This document shows positions 9,003-19,800 of a stretch of DNA of 64,000 nt, piece after piece. Numbering within the stretch: position 1 is the first letter of the stretch; the number at the start of each line of letters is the position of its first letter. A model generated the notes under the pieces. The model was not told the DNA's origin and ran no database searches. It saw only the letters and a list, made by a program, of their open reading frames with translations. The position numbers and the translations under genes are program-made. The stretch is from Chitinimonas prasina (GTDB lineage Bacteria > Pseudomonadota > Gammaproteobacteria > Burkholderiales > Chitinimonadaceae): assembly GCF_030160395.1 (NCBI RefSeq), contig NZ_BSOG01000002.1, forward strand, positions 62,001 through 126,000. Reading direction: 5' to 3'.

Positions 9003-11609
9003 CTATGAACTGAAGGTCGCGAGATAAGCAGCCAGGCTTTGTTGCTGGGTATCGCGATACACCGCGCACAGGCGTATGGCTTCCAGCGACTGTCTTAGGG
9101 TGTTGGGGCCACCGTTGTAGCGCGTGGCCAGCGGGCCGAAGAAGGTTTCCACCGCACGGGCCTCGTCCTGCCCACAGAACTGGTTGAAATCCCGAGGCAG
9201 ATTGCCTGGGCCATCCTTGGACAAACGCTGTGTCAGCGGCTTGTACGCCTGCATGACAAAGCGTAGTGCGCCTTTGCGCAGCTCGGGATTGTCATTCTGC
9301 GTACGCAGCATGCGTCTTGCCTCGCGGATGTCGTGCTGCTTGTTCAGCAACAATCCCCGCGCTGCTTCAGCCAGGGCGGGCTCACGCAGGTTGCCCAGCG
9401 CCGAGTAGATGTCCTCCCGTTCGTTGCGATCGACAGCCTGCAGCACACGGGCTTGCAAGGCATCAAACAGGGGGCGGTCACCTTCCAGGGCGGCGGTCTT
9501 GAGGATGCTTCCACGCACTGATACATCGAGGGTGGCCTTGCCAGCAAGCCATTGCCGTGTGAGCAGCCCGGCCTCCTTGCGTAGCAGCGCATCTTGCCCG
9601 TAGTCGGCCAATTGCGTTAGCAGGCTGGCGCGCAGCAGGTTGTCGGCATCACTCTCGCCTGACTTGACCAGCCAACCCAGTTTCCGCGTGCGCTCGCCAA
9701 AGGCTTGCTGCCATAGTGCAGCGTAGGCACGCTGCTGATCTGGGGACACCAACGGTGCCGCACTCTTGAGCAGGGTCGCCGCTGCCTCGACAACTTCGCG
9801 GCGCGGGTGTTTGGCCGCATAGGCCGCCAATGACAAGGCATCAGCCAGGGGGAGATCACCCGATTCCGTCAGCGCCTGGGCATCATCAAGGTCGGCCAGC
9901 ATTTCGTTGTCGCTGGGCTTGCCTAGGGTCATCAGCTTGTGCAGCAGGCCGGGGGCGTAGGCAACCCGGTAGTAGCCGGTGCCGCCGGCGTTGGCCTGTA
10001 CCCAGCTTGGGCAGCGGGTGTCCGGCAGCTTGACGCTGTCCTGGTCCTGCTTGAGCAGTAAGCGGGTCTGGCCGGCTGGCGTGCGGATATTCAGCGGTAT
10101 ATGCCATAGCGCATCCTGCGTGCCCATAGAGCCCTTGGGCAGGAAGCGCTGCTGGCTGACCCTGAGCGTGGGCGCAGCGCTACAGTCCAGGCTGACGCTG
10201 ACCTTGGGAATACCCGGCTGGGAGATAAAGCTGCGGAACGCCGCCGCGACCTCGGGCTGATCGCCCGCCATGGCTTGGATAAAGTCGCTGCCCTTGGCGT
10301 TGCTCCAGGCATGGCGCTTCATGTAGCGACCGACACCGGCCCGGAATTGCGCATCGCCCAGCCAGGTCTCGAACATGGCCAATATGGTCTGGCCCTTGTC
10401 ATAGGTAATGCTGTCGAATGCACCACCCATATCCTGATTGGTGAGTATGGGCTGGTGTACCCGGCGGGCACTGGCCAGGCGGTCGGTCCGCATGGCCTTG
10501 GCGCGCGAGTACTGCAAGCTGCTGTCCCATTGCCACTGGGGCATGATTTCGGTGGTGATCTTGTCACCCATCCACGAGGCGAACGCCTCGTTCAGCCACA
10601 GATCATCCCACCAAGCCATAGTGACGTAGTTGCCAAACCACTGATGAGCCAGCTCGTGGGAGGCCACCGCCACATAGTCGCGCTGGAAGCTGGTGGTTTC
10701 CTCATAAGGCTTGGCCAGTAAGAGGCCGGATTGATAGGTAATCAGGCCGGCATTTTCCATGGCGCCAAATCCCTCGGTCAGCGGCAGTACCAGGCTGTCC
10801 AGCTTCTCGTAGGGGTAGGGCATGCCAAAATAGGCCTCCAGCTTGGCCACAATGCCGGGTGTAACCTTGGCCGCAAAGCGGGCGTCGGCCGCGCGACCGC
10901 GCGGGGTGATATAGCGCAGTGCCGTGTTGCCTACCTTGCCACCATCCAGCACGTCGAACGGGCCGACACCAAATGCCACCAGATAGCTGGGCATGGGTTT
11001 GCTGGTCTGGAAGTCCACCCGTTTCCAGCCGGGCTTGGCCGGGCTCTCCTTGATGGCGGGTGTATTGGCCACCGCCATCAGATTGTCGGGTACGGTCAGC
11101 GACAGGGACCAGGGCACTTTCCAGCCAGGTTCATCAAAGCTGGGGAAAGCCATGCGCGCGCCGGTGGATTCAAACTGGGTGAAGGCATACCAATCACCGG
11201 CCTCATGCTGGCGGAACAGGCCGTAGACGTCCTTGTCCTGGATATGCCCGTCGAATGCCAGCTTGAGCTGGCCTATGCCGGCTGGTACAGGCTGGCTGAA
11301 ACGCAGGTCCATCAGGTCGTCGTCCAGCACCCGGGCGCTGGCGCGGTAGGTCTTGCCGCCCAGCTCCAGCAGGGCAGAGCGTACGGCAATGCCGGTTGCA
11401 TTGAGCCGTAGTGTCTTGCTGGGATGCAGTACGTCCACTTCTATGGTGACTGTGCCGCTATGCCGGGGTTGTGCTGGGTCCAGGGTCAGCGCGACATCGT
11501 AGGCCAGCGGGCGTATGTTGTCGGGCAAACGCATGGGCAGGGGTTCCTGGCCTGCCAGTACCTGGGTGGCAAGCAGGCTGAGTAGTACCAGGCGGGTGAG
11601 CCGCTTCAT
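9003..11609 (-). CDS. periplasmic M1-family zinc aminopeptidase
   Basis: An 868-aa metallopeptidase that removes N-terminal residues from peptides. It begins with a Sec signal (residues 1-20, cleaved near LAG-Q), so it acts in the periplasm or outside, unlike cytoplasmic PepN. The exopeptidase motif GAMEN is at 282-286, and the zinc site HELAH (318-322) with the third ligand Glu341 in NEAFA is intact. The C-terminal ~330 residues are a helical ERAP1-like domain. It resembles the puromycin-sensitive/ERAP type more than PepN. It is convergent with the subtilisin gene and could trim peptides released by it (inference). Confidence 0.92.
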   Translation of the reverse strand: MKRLTRLVLLSLLATQVLAGQEPLPMRLPDNIRPLAYDVALTLDPAQPRHSGTVTIEVDVLHPSKTLRLNATGIAVRSALLELGGKTYRASARVLDDDLMDLRFSQPVPAGIGQLKLAFDGHIQDKDVYGLFRQHEAGDWYAFTQFESTGARMAFPSFDEPGWKVPWSLSLTVPDNLMAVANTPAIKESPAKPGWKRVDFQTSKPMPSYLVAFGVGPFDVLDGGKVGNTALRYITPRGRAADARFAAKVTPGIVAKLEAYFGMPYPYEKLDSLVLPLTEGFGAMENAGLITYQSGLLLAKPYEETTSFQRDYVAVASHELAHQWFGNYVTMAWWDDLWLNEAFASWMGDKITTEIMPQWQWDSSLQYSRAKAMRTDRLASARRVHQPILTNQDMGGAFDSITYDKGQTILAMFETWLGDAQFRAGVGRYMKRHAWSNAKGSDFIQAMAGDQPEVAAAFRSFISQPGIPKVSVSLDCSAAPTLRVSQQRFLPKGSMGTQDALWHIPLNIRTPAGQTRLLLKQDQDSVKLPDTRCPSWVQANAGGTGYYRVAYAPGLLHKLMTLGKPSDNEMLADLDDAQALTESGDLPLADALSLAAYAAKHPRREVVEAAATLLKSAAPLVSPDQQRAYAALWQQAFGERTRKLGWLVKSGESDADNLLRASLLTQLADYGQDALLRKEAGLLTRQWLAGKATLDVSVRGSILKTAALEGDRPLFDALQARVLQAVDRNEREDIYSALGNLREPALAEAARGLLLNKQHDIREARRMLRTQNDNPELRKGALRFVMQAYKPLTQRLSKDGPGNLPRDFNQFCGQDEARAVETFFGPLATRYNGGPNTLRQSLEAIRLCAVYRDTQQQSLAAYLATFSS

Positions 11610-11775
11610 CTTATCGTCCTCTTGATGCCCGGCCAGGCCGGGTAAGGGGGCGACTATAGCAAAATGACATCGGCAAACCGCTTAAACCGCGACGAGCTGC
11701 CATAGGCGCGGATAGATGGCGGGCAATACCCAACAGGGGCAAGGACATTCCTGGGCGGGTAGTCTGCAGCGCTGG

Positions 11776-12456
11776 TTACAGAACACCAAAAACCTTGCGC
11801 AGCAATTTGCTGGCCTGGCCCATCGGATCGGCCCGGATGGATTTTTCCTCCTTGGCTATCATCAGGAAGAGTCCGTCTAGCGTACGCTGGGTGACATAGT
11901 TGTCGAGGTTGGCGTCCTCGCGCTTGATCAAGCCTAACTGGGCCGCCTGGCCGGCGTAGGCATTGTATTTTTCGGCCAGTTTCACCTTGGCGGTGGCCTT
12001 TTCCACTATAGGCTTGAAACGCGCACTGATCGCTTCGCTGGTCGTGCGGCGAAAGTAGTCGGTCGCCGCTGTTTCGCCTCCCGCCAGAATACCCTTGGCG
12101 TCCTGCCAGCTCATTTTCTTAATGCTGTCGACCAGCACCGGCTTGGCCTCCTGTACGGCTTTTTCGGCAGCGCGATTCATGCTGGTGACCAGCTCGTCAG
12201 CACGCTCGCCTTGGCCCAGGGTACGTAACAGTTTTTCTGCCTTGCGCAAGCCGTCCGGCAGGGGAATCTTCACTTCGCTGTTGCCCAGAAAACCATCCGC
12301 CTTGCCGAGCTGCCCTACCGCCACAGTGGCAGCCTGGGTCAGTGCTTCCTTGAGCCCGCTGGCGGCATCCTTGTTGTTAAGCTGATCCAGCCCCTCCGCC
12401 TGGGCGAACAGGCCAGCGGTGAGCAGCAGGGTAAGCAGGTAGCGGCGAGTGCGCAT
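11776..12456 (-). CDS. DUF4197 exported protein
   Basis: A 226-aa protein with a Sec signal (MRTRRYLLTLLLTAGLFAQA) and an all-helical body matching DUF4197. Family features visible are LKEALTQAATVAVGQLG at the start, IPLPDGLRKAEKLLR, then two paired helical blocks and TLDGLF at the C-terminal end. The function of the family is unknown. I chose ATG 12456, which has GGAG 6 nt upstream; a TTG 18 nt earlier has none. It follows the methylglyoxal synthase gene on the same strand with 14 nt between them, so the two are probably co-transcribed. Confidence 0.8.
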   Translation of the reverse strand: MRTRRYLLTLLLTAGLFAQAEGLDQLNNKDAASGLKEALTQAATVAVGQLGKADGFLGNSEVKIPLPDGLRKAEKLLRTLGQGERADELVTSMNRAAEKAVQEAKPVLVDSIKKMSWQDAKGILAGGETAATDYFRRTTSEAISARFKPIVEKATAKVKLAEKYNAYAGQAAQLGLIKREDANLDNYVTQRTLDGLFLMIAKEEKSIRADPMGQASKLLRKVFGVL

Positions 12457-12470
12457 GGTGTTCTCCAGTA

Positions 12471-12932
12471 TCAATTGGGGATGGTACGGGCCTGGTGGGC
12501 ACTGTAATCGGGAACGCTACGGCGATAGGCCGCCGAGATCAACGGCGAGCTGATGATGAAGTCTGCGGTGGCACGGTTGCAAGCCATGGGTATGTTCCAG
12601 ACCACGGCCATGCGCAGCAAGGCCTTGACGTCAGGGTCATGGGGCTGGGGTTCGAGCGGATCCCAGAAGAAGATCAGGCAATCAATCTGGCGCGAGACAA
12701 TGGCGGCACCAATCTGCTGGTCGCCGCCCAGTGGTCCGCTCTGGAAGCGGGCTACCGGCAGTTCCAGCTCAGCCTCCAGCAAGCTACCGGTCGTACCCGT
12801 CGCGTACAGGGTATGGCTTGCCAGTTCTGCCTTGTGGGTACGTGCCCAATCCAGCAGGTTGGCTTTCATATTGTCGTGCGCTACCAGGGCAATCTGCTTT
12901 TGTGCCGCCAGCGCGATTTCGATGTATTGCAT
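12471..12932 (-). CDS. mgsA: methylglyoxal synthase
   Basis: Cytoplasmic lyase of 153 aa that turns dihydroxyacetone phosphate into methylglyoxal and phosphate, a bypass of lower glycolysis. The active-site residues fall at the same numbers as in the E. coli enzyme: Asp20, Asp71 in GPLGGD, Asp91, His98 and Asp101. The TGTTG phosphate-binding loop is at 45-49. I chose ATG 12932 (AAGGA 8 nt upstream, protein length as in the family); the frame stays open upstream but that part is not conserved-looking. It is divergent from corA, with 181 bp between the starts. Confidence 0.93.
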   Translation of the reverse strand: MQYIEIALAAQKQIALVAHDNMKANLLDWARTHKAELASHTLYATGTTGSLLEAELELPVARFQSGPLGGDQQIGAAIVSRQIDCLIFFWDPLEPQPHDPDVKALLRMAVVWNIPMACNRATADFIISSPLISAAYRRSVPDYSAHQARTIPN

Positions 12933-13113
12933 AGGCCGGTCCTTGCTATGCCTGCCGCGGCAGGCTTTCATGATGAAGGAGCAACTGACAAAACCTGCTG
13001 CCGTTGCTGCACCAGCTTGCCGTATCCGCGCACAGCCTACGCTGGTGCGCCTGGCTGGCATCGCCACACTGGATTGGCTTAGCTGCAGCAAGTGGGTAAA
13101 TGCGGAGAACACT

Positions 13114-14085
13114 ATGCTGATCAACTGCGCGGCCTACCAGGCTGGTCATAAGCTTGCTGATTTGCCGGTGGCCGCCATCAGCGAATACGTGGGCAAGCCT
13201 GATTGCTTTGTCTGGGTAGCACTGAAGGATGCCACAGCAGAAGAGCTGACTGAAATGCAGGTGGAGTTCGGCCTGCACGAACTGGCGGTGGAGGATGCCC
13301 GCAATGGTCATCAGCGGCCCAAGGTTGAGGAGTATGGCAACACGCTGTTCTGTGTGCTGCATGTGCTGGACATGGATGAAGCCGGCTTGTTGGAGAAGGG
13401 GGAAGTAGCCATCTTTGTCGGGCCTAACTTTGTCTTGTCCATCCGCAATCGTTCACGCATTGGTTTCCTCAATGTGCGAGAACGTACCGAACGGGAGCCA
13501 CACCTGCTGCAGCATGGCGCAGGCTATGTACTGTATGCCCTGATCGATACCGTGGTGGATCGCTATTTTGGCATTATCCACCGTCTGCAGGGCGAGCTGG
13601 AAACCATAGAAGATCGGATGTTTGCCGAGGATAATCCGGCACGCGCCAATATCGAAGCGCTATACACGCTCAAACGCAAGCTGGTGACGGTGAACCACGC
13701 CGTGGTGCCTTTGCTTGACGCCACAGCCCATTTGTACGGCGGGCGCGTGCCAGGGGTCTGCGTGGGCATGCATGAATACTACCGCGATGTCTACGACCAT
13801 CTGGAACGCATCGTCAAATCGGCTGAGTCGCTGCGCGATATGTCCAGTACGGCGGTGCAGGTCAACCTGGCCATGATCTCGCTGGATGAATCTGCCGTGA
13901 GCAAGAAACTGGCGGGCTATGCTGCCCTGTTCGCGGTGCCCACCATGCTGGCCGGCATCTATGGCATGAACTTCGAGCATATGCCTGAGTTGAAGTGGAA
14001 CCTGGGCTACCCGCTTACCCTGCTGGCCATGCTGGTGGTGGATGTGGTGCTGTGGTGGCGATTCAAACGGGCGGGATGGTTGTGA
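13114..14085 (+). CDS. corA: CorA-family magnesium/divalent cation transporter
   Basis: A 323-aa inner-membrane Mg2+ channel. A large cytoplasmic N-terminal domain (1-265), including the long helix rich in acidic residues, is followed by two transmembrane helices at the C-terminus. The signature GMN is at 284-286 (YGMNF), and the periplasmic loop between the helices is acidic (EHMPELK). The ATG at 13114 has GGAG 6 nt upstream; the open frame before it is only antisense to mgsA. Most like the CorA-II/Thermotoga type in length. No M-box or other Mg leader is recognisable in the 181-bp upstream gap. Confidence 0.92.
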   Translation: MLINCAAYQAGHKLADLPVAAISEYVGKPDCFVWVALKDATAEELTEMQVEFGLHELAVEDARNGHQRPKVEEYGNTLFCVLHVLDMDEAGLLEKGEVAIFVGPNFVLSIRNRSRIGFLNVRERTEREPHLLQHGAGYVLYALIDTVVDRYFGIIHRLQGELETIEDRMFAEDNPARANIEALYTLKRKLVTVNHAVVPLLDATAHLYGGRVPGVCVGMHEYYRDVYDHLERIVKSAESLRDMSSTAVQVNLAMISLDESAVSKKLAGYAALFAVPTMLAGIYGMNFEHMPELKWNLGYPLTLLAMLVVDVVLWWRFKRAGWL

Positions 14086-14148
14086 GAGCCCACCGTAGCA
14101 GGCTGCGCCGTTGTCTGTAGCCAGGCCATCCATAGCGGCTGCTCAACC

Positions 14149-14181
14149 CGTCACCGCCCAGCGATGACTGGCGTTCATGTC
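14149..14181. repeat. 33-bp repeat, copy 1 (other copy at 58670-58702)
   Basis: This 33-mer matches 58670-58702 at 29 of 33 positions in the same orientation (shared CGTCACCGCCCA at one end and GTTCATGTC at the other). It overlaps the stop codon of the minus-strand response-regulator gene. Both copies lie at the 3' end of a minus-strand gene. It may be a dispersed extragenic repeat. Confidence 0.6.
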
Positions 14182-15671
14182 TGATTCTCTGCGGCCGGTA
14201 ACGATATGACCATCAACGTCGGGGGCGCGCTTGGCTCGCTCAGCAGTTGGGCATCACCACCCTGTGCTTGTGCCAGGGAGCGGATAGCATAGCCATTACT
14301 AATCGGGCTGCCAGTGGGACGTTTGAAGAACTGTGCCTGCTCAGCCGGCGTGAGTGCATGGGGCATGCTCACCGTGATTTCGACCGGACCGTGGCGACCC
14401 AGATTGATTTCGAGCTCACCGGCTGGCGGGGCTGCGTCACAGGCATAATTGAAGAGGCTGTAGAACAGTGAATGGCAGAGCGTGGCATCGCCCTTCACTT
14501 CCAGCGATGCGCTACCGGTATTTTCGGTTAGCACTGCCAGCCGCACCGGCTTACCGGCATATCGCTGCTGGAATAGTGTGGCGAGATCACGCAGCAACTG
14601 CCCTATTGGGATGGCCTGTATGCTAGGTTGTATCTGGCCTGCTTCGATCTGCAGCAGCTTGCTGGAGAGATCGAGCAGCTCTATGGTCTGGCTGGTGGCC
14701 TGCTCGGCAGCGCTGGCCATGGCTTGCTGCTCGGGATTCAGCGCAGTTGCGCTTGCCAAGCTACGCAGGCCTGGGAGTATGGCTTGCAGGGGTTGTTTCA
14801 GGTCCTGCTGCATCAGCCTGTCCATCTCGCTACGCAGATGGGCCAGTTCGCGCAGGCGGTCGAAATCGGTCTGCAACTGGCGCTGATACTCAACATGGCG
14901 CATCAGGTTGCGCACCCGGAGCTTCATCAGTACCGGGTCTACAGGCTTGAATACATAGTCCACCGCTCCCATCGAGAGCCCCTTTTCGCGGGAGGCATCG
15001 TCGGTCAATCCGGTTACGAAAATAATGGGCATGTGTTCCGATGCTGGATGCTCGCGCAGCTTGGCGGCTACTTCAAAACCGTCCATGCCGGGCATCATCA
15101 CATCCAGCAGCATCAGGTCGGGTGGGGAGTCCGACTGGCAGATGGCAATTGCTTTTTCACCGTTATGGGCCAGCTTGACCTTGTACTGGTCGCGGAAGAG
15201 ACTGGCCACCAACTGCAGGTTCTCTGGGGCGTCGTCCACCACCAAGATGGTGCCCCGTTCGGGGTGTTCGTGCTCAAGCACCACGCCGACATCACGCTGC
15301 AAGACCTTGAGAATGCGCTCCAGCAAGCGCTTGCTGGTAAAGGGCTTGATCACCAGATCACCGATGCCCAGCCGTATCGCCTGCTCAGCTGAGCGCCGGT
15401 CCAGCCCGCCCGACATCAAGACAAAGGGCAGGTCTGCCAGGGCCGGCTCGCCGCGCATGGCCTCCAGCAGCGCCAGGCCGGTCATGTCCGGCATATTGAG
15501 TTCGCTGACGACGATATGGACGCGCTCTGCATGCATCTGCTTCAGTGCCGTGGTGCCGCTGTCTGCCTGCAGCACCCGGCCAAAGCCGCAGCCTTGCAGT
15601 TGTGCCGTCAGGGCGGCGCGCATGGGTGGATCGTCTTCAGCAATCAGTATGCTCAAGCCACTCAGGTTCAT
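14175..15671 (-). CDS. receiver-receiver-pseudokinase signalling protein
   Basis: A 498-aa cytoplasmic protein. Receiver 1 (about 6-125) keeps the acidic pocket (Glu12-Asp13-Asp14), Ser87 and Lys109, but has Glu57 where the phosphorylated Asp should be (SELNMP). Receiver 2 (141-255) is intact: Asp146-Asp147, Asp190, Thr220, Lys242. The remaining ~235 residues follow a histidine-kinase layout, but the H-box His is replaced by Gln289 (QDLKQPL) and the N and G boxes are eroded. So it is likely non-catalytic in the kinase part, with one locked and one switchable receiver. Its start lies 2 nt past the HD-GYP gene's stop, so it is the last gene of a four-gene operon. Confidence 0.85.
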   Translation of the reverse strand: MNLSGLSILIAEDDPPMRAALTAQLQGCGFGRVLQADSGTTALKQMHAERVHIVVSELNMPDMTGLALLEAMRGEPALADLPFVLMSGGLDRRSAEQAIRLGIGDLVIKPFTSKRLLERILKVLQRDVGVVLEHEHPERGTILVVDDAPENLQLVASLFRDQYKVKLAHNGEKAIAICQSDSPPDLMLLDVMMPGMDGFEVAAKLREHPASEHMPIIFVTGLTDDASREKGLSMGAVDYVFKPVDPVLMKLRVRNLMRHVEYQRQLQTDFDRLRELAHLRSEMDRLMQQDLKQPLQAILPGLRSLASATALNPEQQAMASAAEQATSQTIELLDLSSKLLQIEAGQIQPSIQAIPIGQLLRDLATLFQQRYAGKPVRLAVLTENTGSASLEVKGDATLCHSLFYSLFNYACDAAPPAGELEINLGRHGPVEITVSMPHALTPAEQAQFFKRPTGSPISNGYAIRSLAQAQGGDAQLLSEPSAPPTLMVISLPAAENQT

Positions 15672-15673
15672 GT

Positions 15674-16849
15674 TCAGCCTTTGATTTCGACATGGTCGGT
15701 GGGGTAGTCGCTGGCAAGTCGTTCAGTTTCTGCAATCAGCGCTTCCTCGCCATCGCTATAGCGTGCAGCAATCTGCCGAAAGGTCTCGTGTATGCTCAGA
15801 AAGGCGTCCACTACATCAGGATCAAAGTGACTGCCACGTCCTTCGCGAATGATGTCGCTGGCCTTGTCGTGGGAGAACGCGGGTTTGTAGACGCGCTTGG
15901 AAATCAGGGCGTCGTAGACATCGGCTACCGCCATCAAGCGGGCTGACATCGGTATGTCGTCACCCACCAAGCCTTGCGGATAGCCTGAACCATCCCATTT
16001 CTCCTGGTGTGCATAGGCAATCTCCTTGGCGTAGCGCAGGAAGGGAATGGTGCGCCCCAGCTCGGCTTCGGCCCGGGCAATGGCATCGCGCCCCAGGGTA
16101 GTGTGGGTTTTCATGATTTCGAACTCGTCGGGATCAAGCCGCCCGGGTTTGAGCAGGATGCGGTCAGGTATGCCGACCTTGCCGATATCGTGCAATGGGG
16201 CGGATTTGAACAAGGACTCTATGGCTGACTCGGTTAGCTCGCCGGCAAAGCGAGGGTGCGGCTGCAGGTGCAGCGCTAGGGCCTTGACGTAGAACTGGGT
16301 GCGGCGAATATGGTTGCCGGTCTCGTTGTCGCGGGTTTCTGCCAGCGAAGCCATGGCCCGGATGGTGACATCCTGTATCGCGATGACTTCCACAGTACGC
16401 TTGGCGACCTCGGCTTCGAGATAGGTGTTCTGGTCACGCAGGAAGTCGCGCGCCACCTTGAGTTGCAAGTGGTTATGCACCCGCGCCAGGACAATGGCTG
16501 GGTTGATGGGCTTGGTGATGTAGTCCACTGCGCCCAGGTCCAGGCCGATCTTTTCGTCTTCGCTGGCGCTCATGGCGGTCAGGAAGATCACCGGGATATC
16601 GCGGGTAGCACCGTCTGCTTGCAGGCGGCGCAAGACTTCGTAGCCGTCCATCTCCGGCATCATGATATCGAGCAGTATCAGATCCGGTTTGCCTTCACCC
16701 GCTGCAATCTGCAAGGCCCGTTCGCCGTTGGGTGCCAATTTGACCTTGTAGGCGGCCCGTAGCAACCCGCTCATCAGCGAGAGATTGTCTGGTGTGTCGT
16801 CCACCACCAGTACCGTATGTTTTTCCGTGAAATCCAATGGGTTGCTCAT
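15674..16849 (-). CDS. HD-GYP response regulator, cyclic-di-GMP phosphodiesterase (RpfG-like)
   Basis: A 391-aa cytoplasmic response regulator. The N-terminal receiver (10-130) has Asp17-Asp18, phospho-acceptor Asp61 (LLDIMMP), Thr91 and Lys113. A coiled linker leads to an HD-GYP domain (about 155-355) with His220-Asp221 in LHDIGK, the HTxxG motif at 249-253 and the GYP motif at 289-291 inside WDGSGYPQG. All residues expected for c-di-GMP hydrolysis are present. It overlaps the hybrid kinase gene by 4 nt (ATGA) and is followed 2 nt later by the receiver-pseudokinase gene, which suggests the kinase's phosphorelay feeds it. Confidence 0.93.
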   Translation of the reverse strand: MSNPLDFTEKHTVLVVDDTPDNLSLMSGLLRAAYKVKLAPNGERALQIAAGEGKPDLILLDIMMPEMDGYEVLRRLQADGATRDIPVIFLTAMSASEDEKIGLDLGAVDYITKPINPAIVLARVHNHLQLKVARDFLRDQNTYLEAEVAKRTVEVIAIQDVTIRAMASLAETRDNETGNHIRRTQFYVKALALHLQPHPRFAGELTESAIESLFKSAPLHDIGKVGIPDRILLKPGRLDPDEFEIMKTHTTLGRDAIARAEAELGRTIPFLRYAKEIAYAHQEKWDGSGYPQGLVGDDIPMSARLMAVADVYDALISKRVYKPAFSHDKASDIIREGRGSHFDPDVVDAFLSIHETFRQIAARYSDGEEALIAETERLASDYPTDHVEIKG

Positions 16850-19800
16850 GCTTCGGTTTCCTCGCTCAATGCGGCCGTCTGCGCCTTGGCGGCGCGCAGG
16901 GCCGCCAGGGCATCGACCAGGATGTAGCTGCTGATGGCGCGTTCAATCGTGTTGTAGTGTGGTCCTAGGGCCGCCTTGAGCAGGCCGGCATGGTTTTCGA
17001 ACAGTTCGATGGCATCGGAGTCGTCGTCAGCCAGCAACTGGTCCAGCTGCGTAATCAAGCGTCGGGCCTCGATCCAGTCCACATCGGCGGCCTCCATCGT
17101 CTCGACCTGCTTGGGCAGGGCTTGGGCGAGGGCGGCGATTAGTGCAAGGCAGTCAGCCTCAATTTTCGGCAGCATGGTTTCGATCTCGCCGGCGGATACA
17201 CCTTCCATCAAGGCCTGTTCAACCTCCCCGGCCAGGGCAGACAGGGTCGGAGCGCCTATGGTGGCGGCTGTCCCTTTGAGGGTATGCATGATCCGGCGGG
17301 CGTCATCGCGCTGATCGGCTGCCAGGTACTCGCGCGTTTGCGCTACCGCTTGCTCTTGCCCACTGATGAATTTGCGTAGCATGCCCTCGTAGGCTGGGCG
17401 CTTGTTCAGCACCCGTTTCATGCCCGCCACGACATCCAACCCAGGAATACCCGCCAGGGGGTCGGGGCTGGTTGGCTCGGGCAATGGCGAACTCGCTGCA
17501 GACACCGGGGCGGGGATGGGCGCTGCCAGCGGGGCGGCGCGCGCCGGTATCCATTGCAGCAACATGTCAAACAGCTCATCCGGGTCGATGGGTTTGGCGA
17601 TATGGCCATTCATGCCGGCTTCCAGGCAGCGATCTCTGTCACTGCTCATGGCATTGGCTGTCATGGCCAGTATGGGCAGCTTGTCCAGTTCGGGGCGCTC
17701 GCGCAGCAAGCGGGTGGCAGTCAGGCCATCCATGACAGGCATCTGCATGTCCATCAGTACGATGTCGTAGCTGGCCTTCTCCAGCATGTCGAGCGATACC
17801 TGGCCATTCTCAGCGACCTCGACCACCAGGCCTGCACCCTCAAGCAGATCGCGGCCCACCTGCTGATTCAGATCATTGTCATCGACCAGCAGTACCCGTG
17901 CTCCGCGTAGGGTGGAGAGGTCGGTATGGCCGACACTGGTGCTGCGGCGCGGTGCCTCATCTACCGCCTCGCCACCCAGGGCGCGCATGGCGGCATCGAA
18001 GAGCAGCGAAGGGTTGACTGGTTTGACCAGTAACAGGCGTATGCCAGCCCGTTCAGCTTCGTGGAAGACCTCTTCACGGCCATAGGCAGTCACCATGACG
18101 GGGTAGGGGGGCTGGGGTTGGAGTGCCAGGTGCTGATAGGTCTCCAAACCGTTCATGCCCGGCATCTTCCAATCCAGGAAGGCAATTTCATACGGCTGGC
18201 CTGCTGTCTGCGCTGCCTGGCTCATGCTCAGTGCCTGTGCGCCCGATTCTGCCTCGCCTACTTCAAACGTCATGCTACGCAGCATCTCTGCAATGATGTG
18301 GCGTGCCTGCGGGTTGTCGTCCACGACCAGTACATGGCGGCCACGCAAGTCGGGGGCAGGCAGCAAGGTCCGCACCTTGGCAACACCTACGCCCAGCCGC
18401 GCAGTAAACCAGAAGGTGCTGCCGCGCCCCAGTTCGCTCTCCACGCCGACCTGGCCGCCCATCAGCTCCGCCAGCTTGAGAGAGATAGCCAGACCCAAGC
18501 CGGTACCGCCGTACTTGCGGGTGGTGGAGCTGTCTGCCTGCTGGAAGGACTGGAACAGACGGGATTGCTGCTCGGGGCTAAGCCCGATGCCGGTATCCTG
18601 CACCTCGAAACGGGCCAGTACCGTGCCGTCTTCCAGGACCAATTTGCGCGCCCGCACCACGATTTCGCCGCTATCGGTGAACTTGACCGCATTGTTGGCG
18701 TAGTTGATCAGTATCTGCCCCAGCCGCAGGGGGTCACCCAGTAGGTCATTCGGTAGCGCCGGGTCGATATCGAAGATCAGTTCCAGCCCTTTGGCGGCGC
18801 ATTTTTCGCCTATCAGGTTGGCTACGTTCTCCAGCACTTCGTGCAGTTCGAACTCAATGCTCTCGACATGCAGCTTGCCTGCCTCGATCTTGCTGAAATC
18901 GAGAATGTCATTGATCAGACCCAGCAGGTGCTGTCCTGAACGCTGGATTTTCTCCACGTAGTCCCGCTGCTTGCTGGTCAGCTCACTCCCCAACACAAGG
19001 TGACTCATGCCGATGACGGCGTTCATCGGGGTGCGGATCTCATGGCTCATATTGGCCAGGAAATCCGATTTCATCTGTGAAGCATCCTCGGCACGGGCAC
19101 GGGCCGCTTCCAGTTCGACCTCATGCGCCTGTAGTGCTGCGTTCGCAAGTGCCAGTTCGCCGGTGCGCTGGGCTACCCTGACCTCCAGCACCTCTTCATT
19201 GCGCTTGAGGGTTTCGACCAGCTCTGCCTGGGCTGCCAGGGCAATTGCCTTGGCTTTTTCGCGCTTGCGGAACTGCTGGGCCATGGCGATGGCCAGCAAA
19301 AAGGTCAGCACGCACTGAAAAGCGGTCAGGGCCGTGGTTTGTATGGCCTGGTTGCGGACTTCGTTGTTGCGTTCGTCTACTACCTGGGCCGATACGCGGG
19401 ATGCGGTATAGGCCAGTTCCTGCACTGTCTCTCGCAGCGTACCCAACTTTTCGCGCAGGGCCTGCATACCAGATGCGTCTATGGGCAGGTCGGCGCTCAT
19501 GCCCAGGTAGCGATCGCCAACTTCTACAAATGCGGCCAGTTCGGACACAGCCTTGCTGTATATGGGCTGGTCGGTCAGCAGTGTCCTGGCGGTGCCGGTT
19601 TCGATGGCGCCCAGGCGACTGACCAGAATGTCGTAGCGCAGCTGAAGATCCTCCACCGGCATGCCGGCAGGGTCGAACAGGCGCTGATGCAGCGCATGGT
19701 CAAAGCGCTGGTATTCCACATTGAGCTGAAGGAAGGCCCATAGTGCGTTGTCATCACCCCGCCGCATCACCTGGCCCATGTTCTGGAACTGATGGTACTG

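Noticed and set aside
12553-13113. Open upstream extension of the corA frame
   Set aside because: It runs antisense to mgsA, is unlike any CorA N-terminus, and the ATG at 13114 has a good ribosome site.
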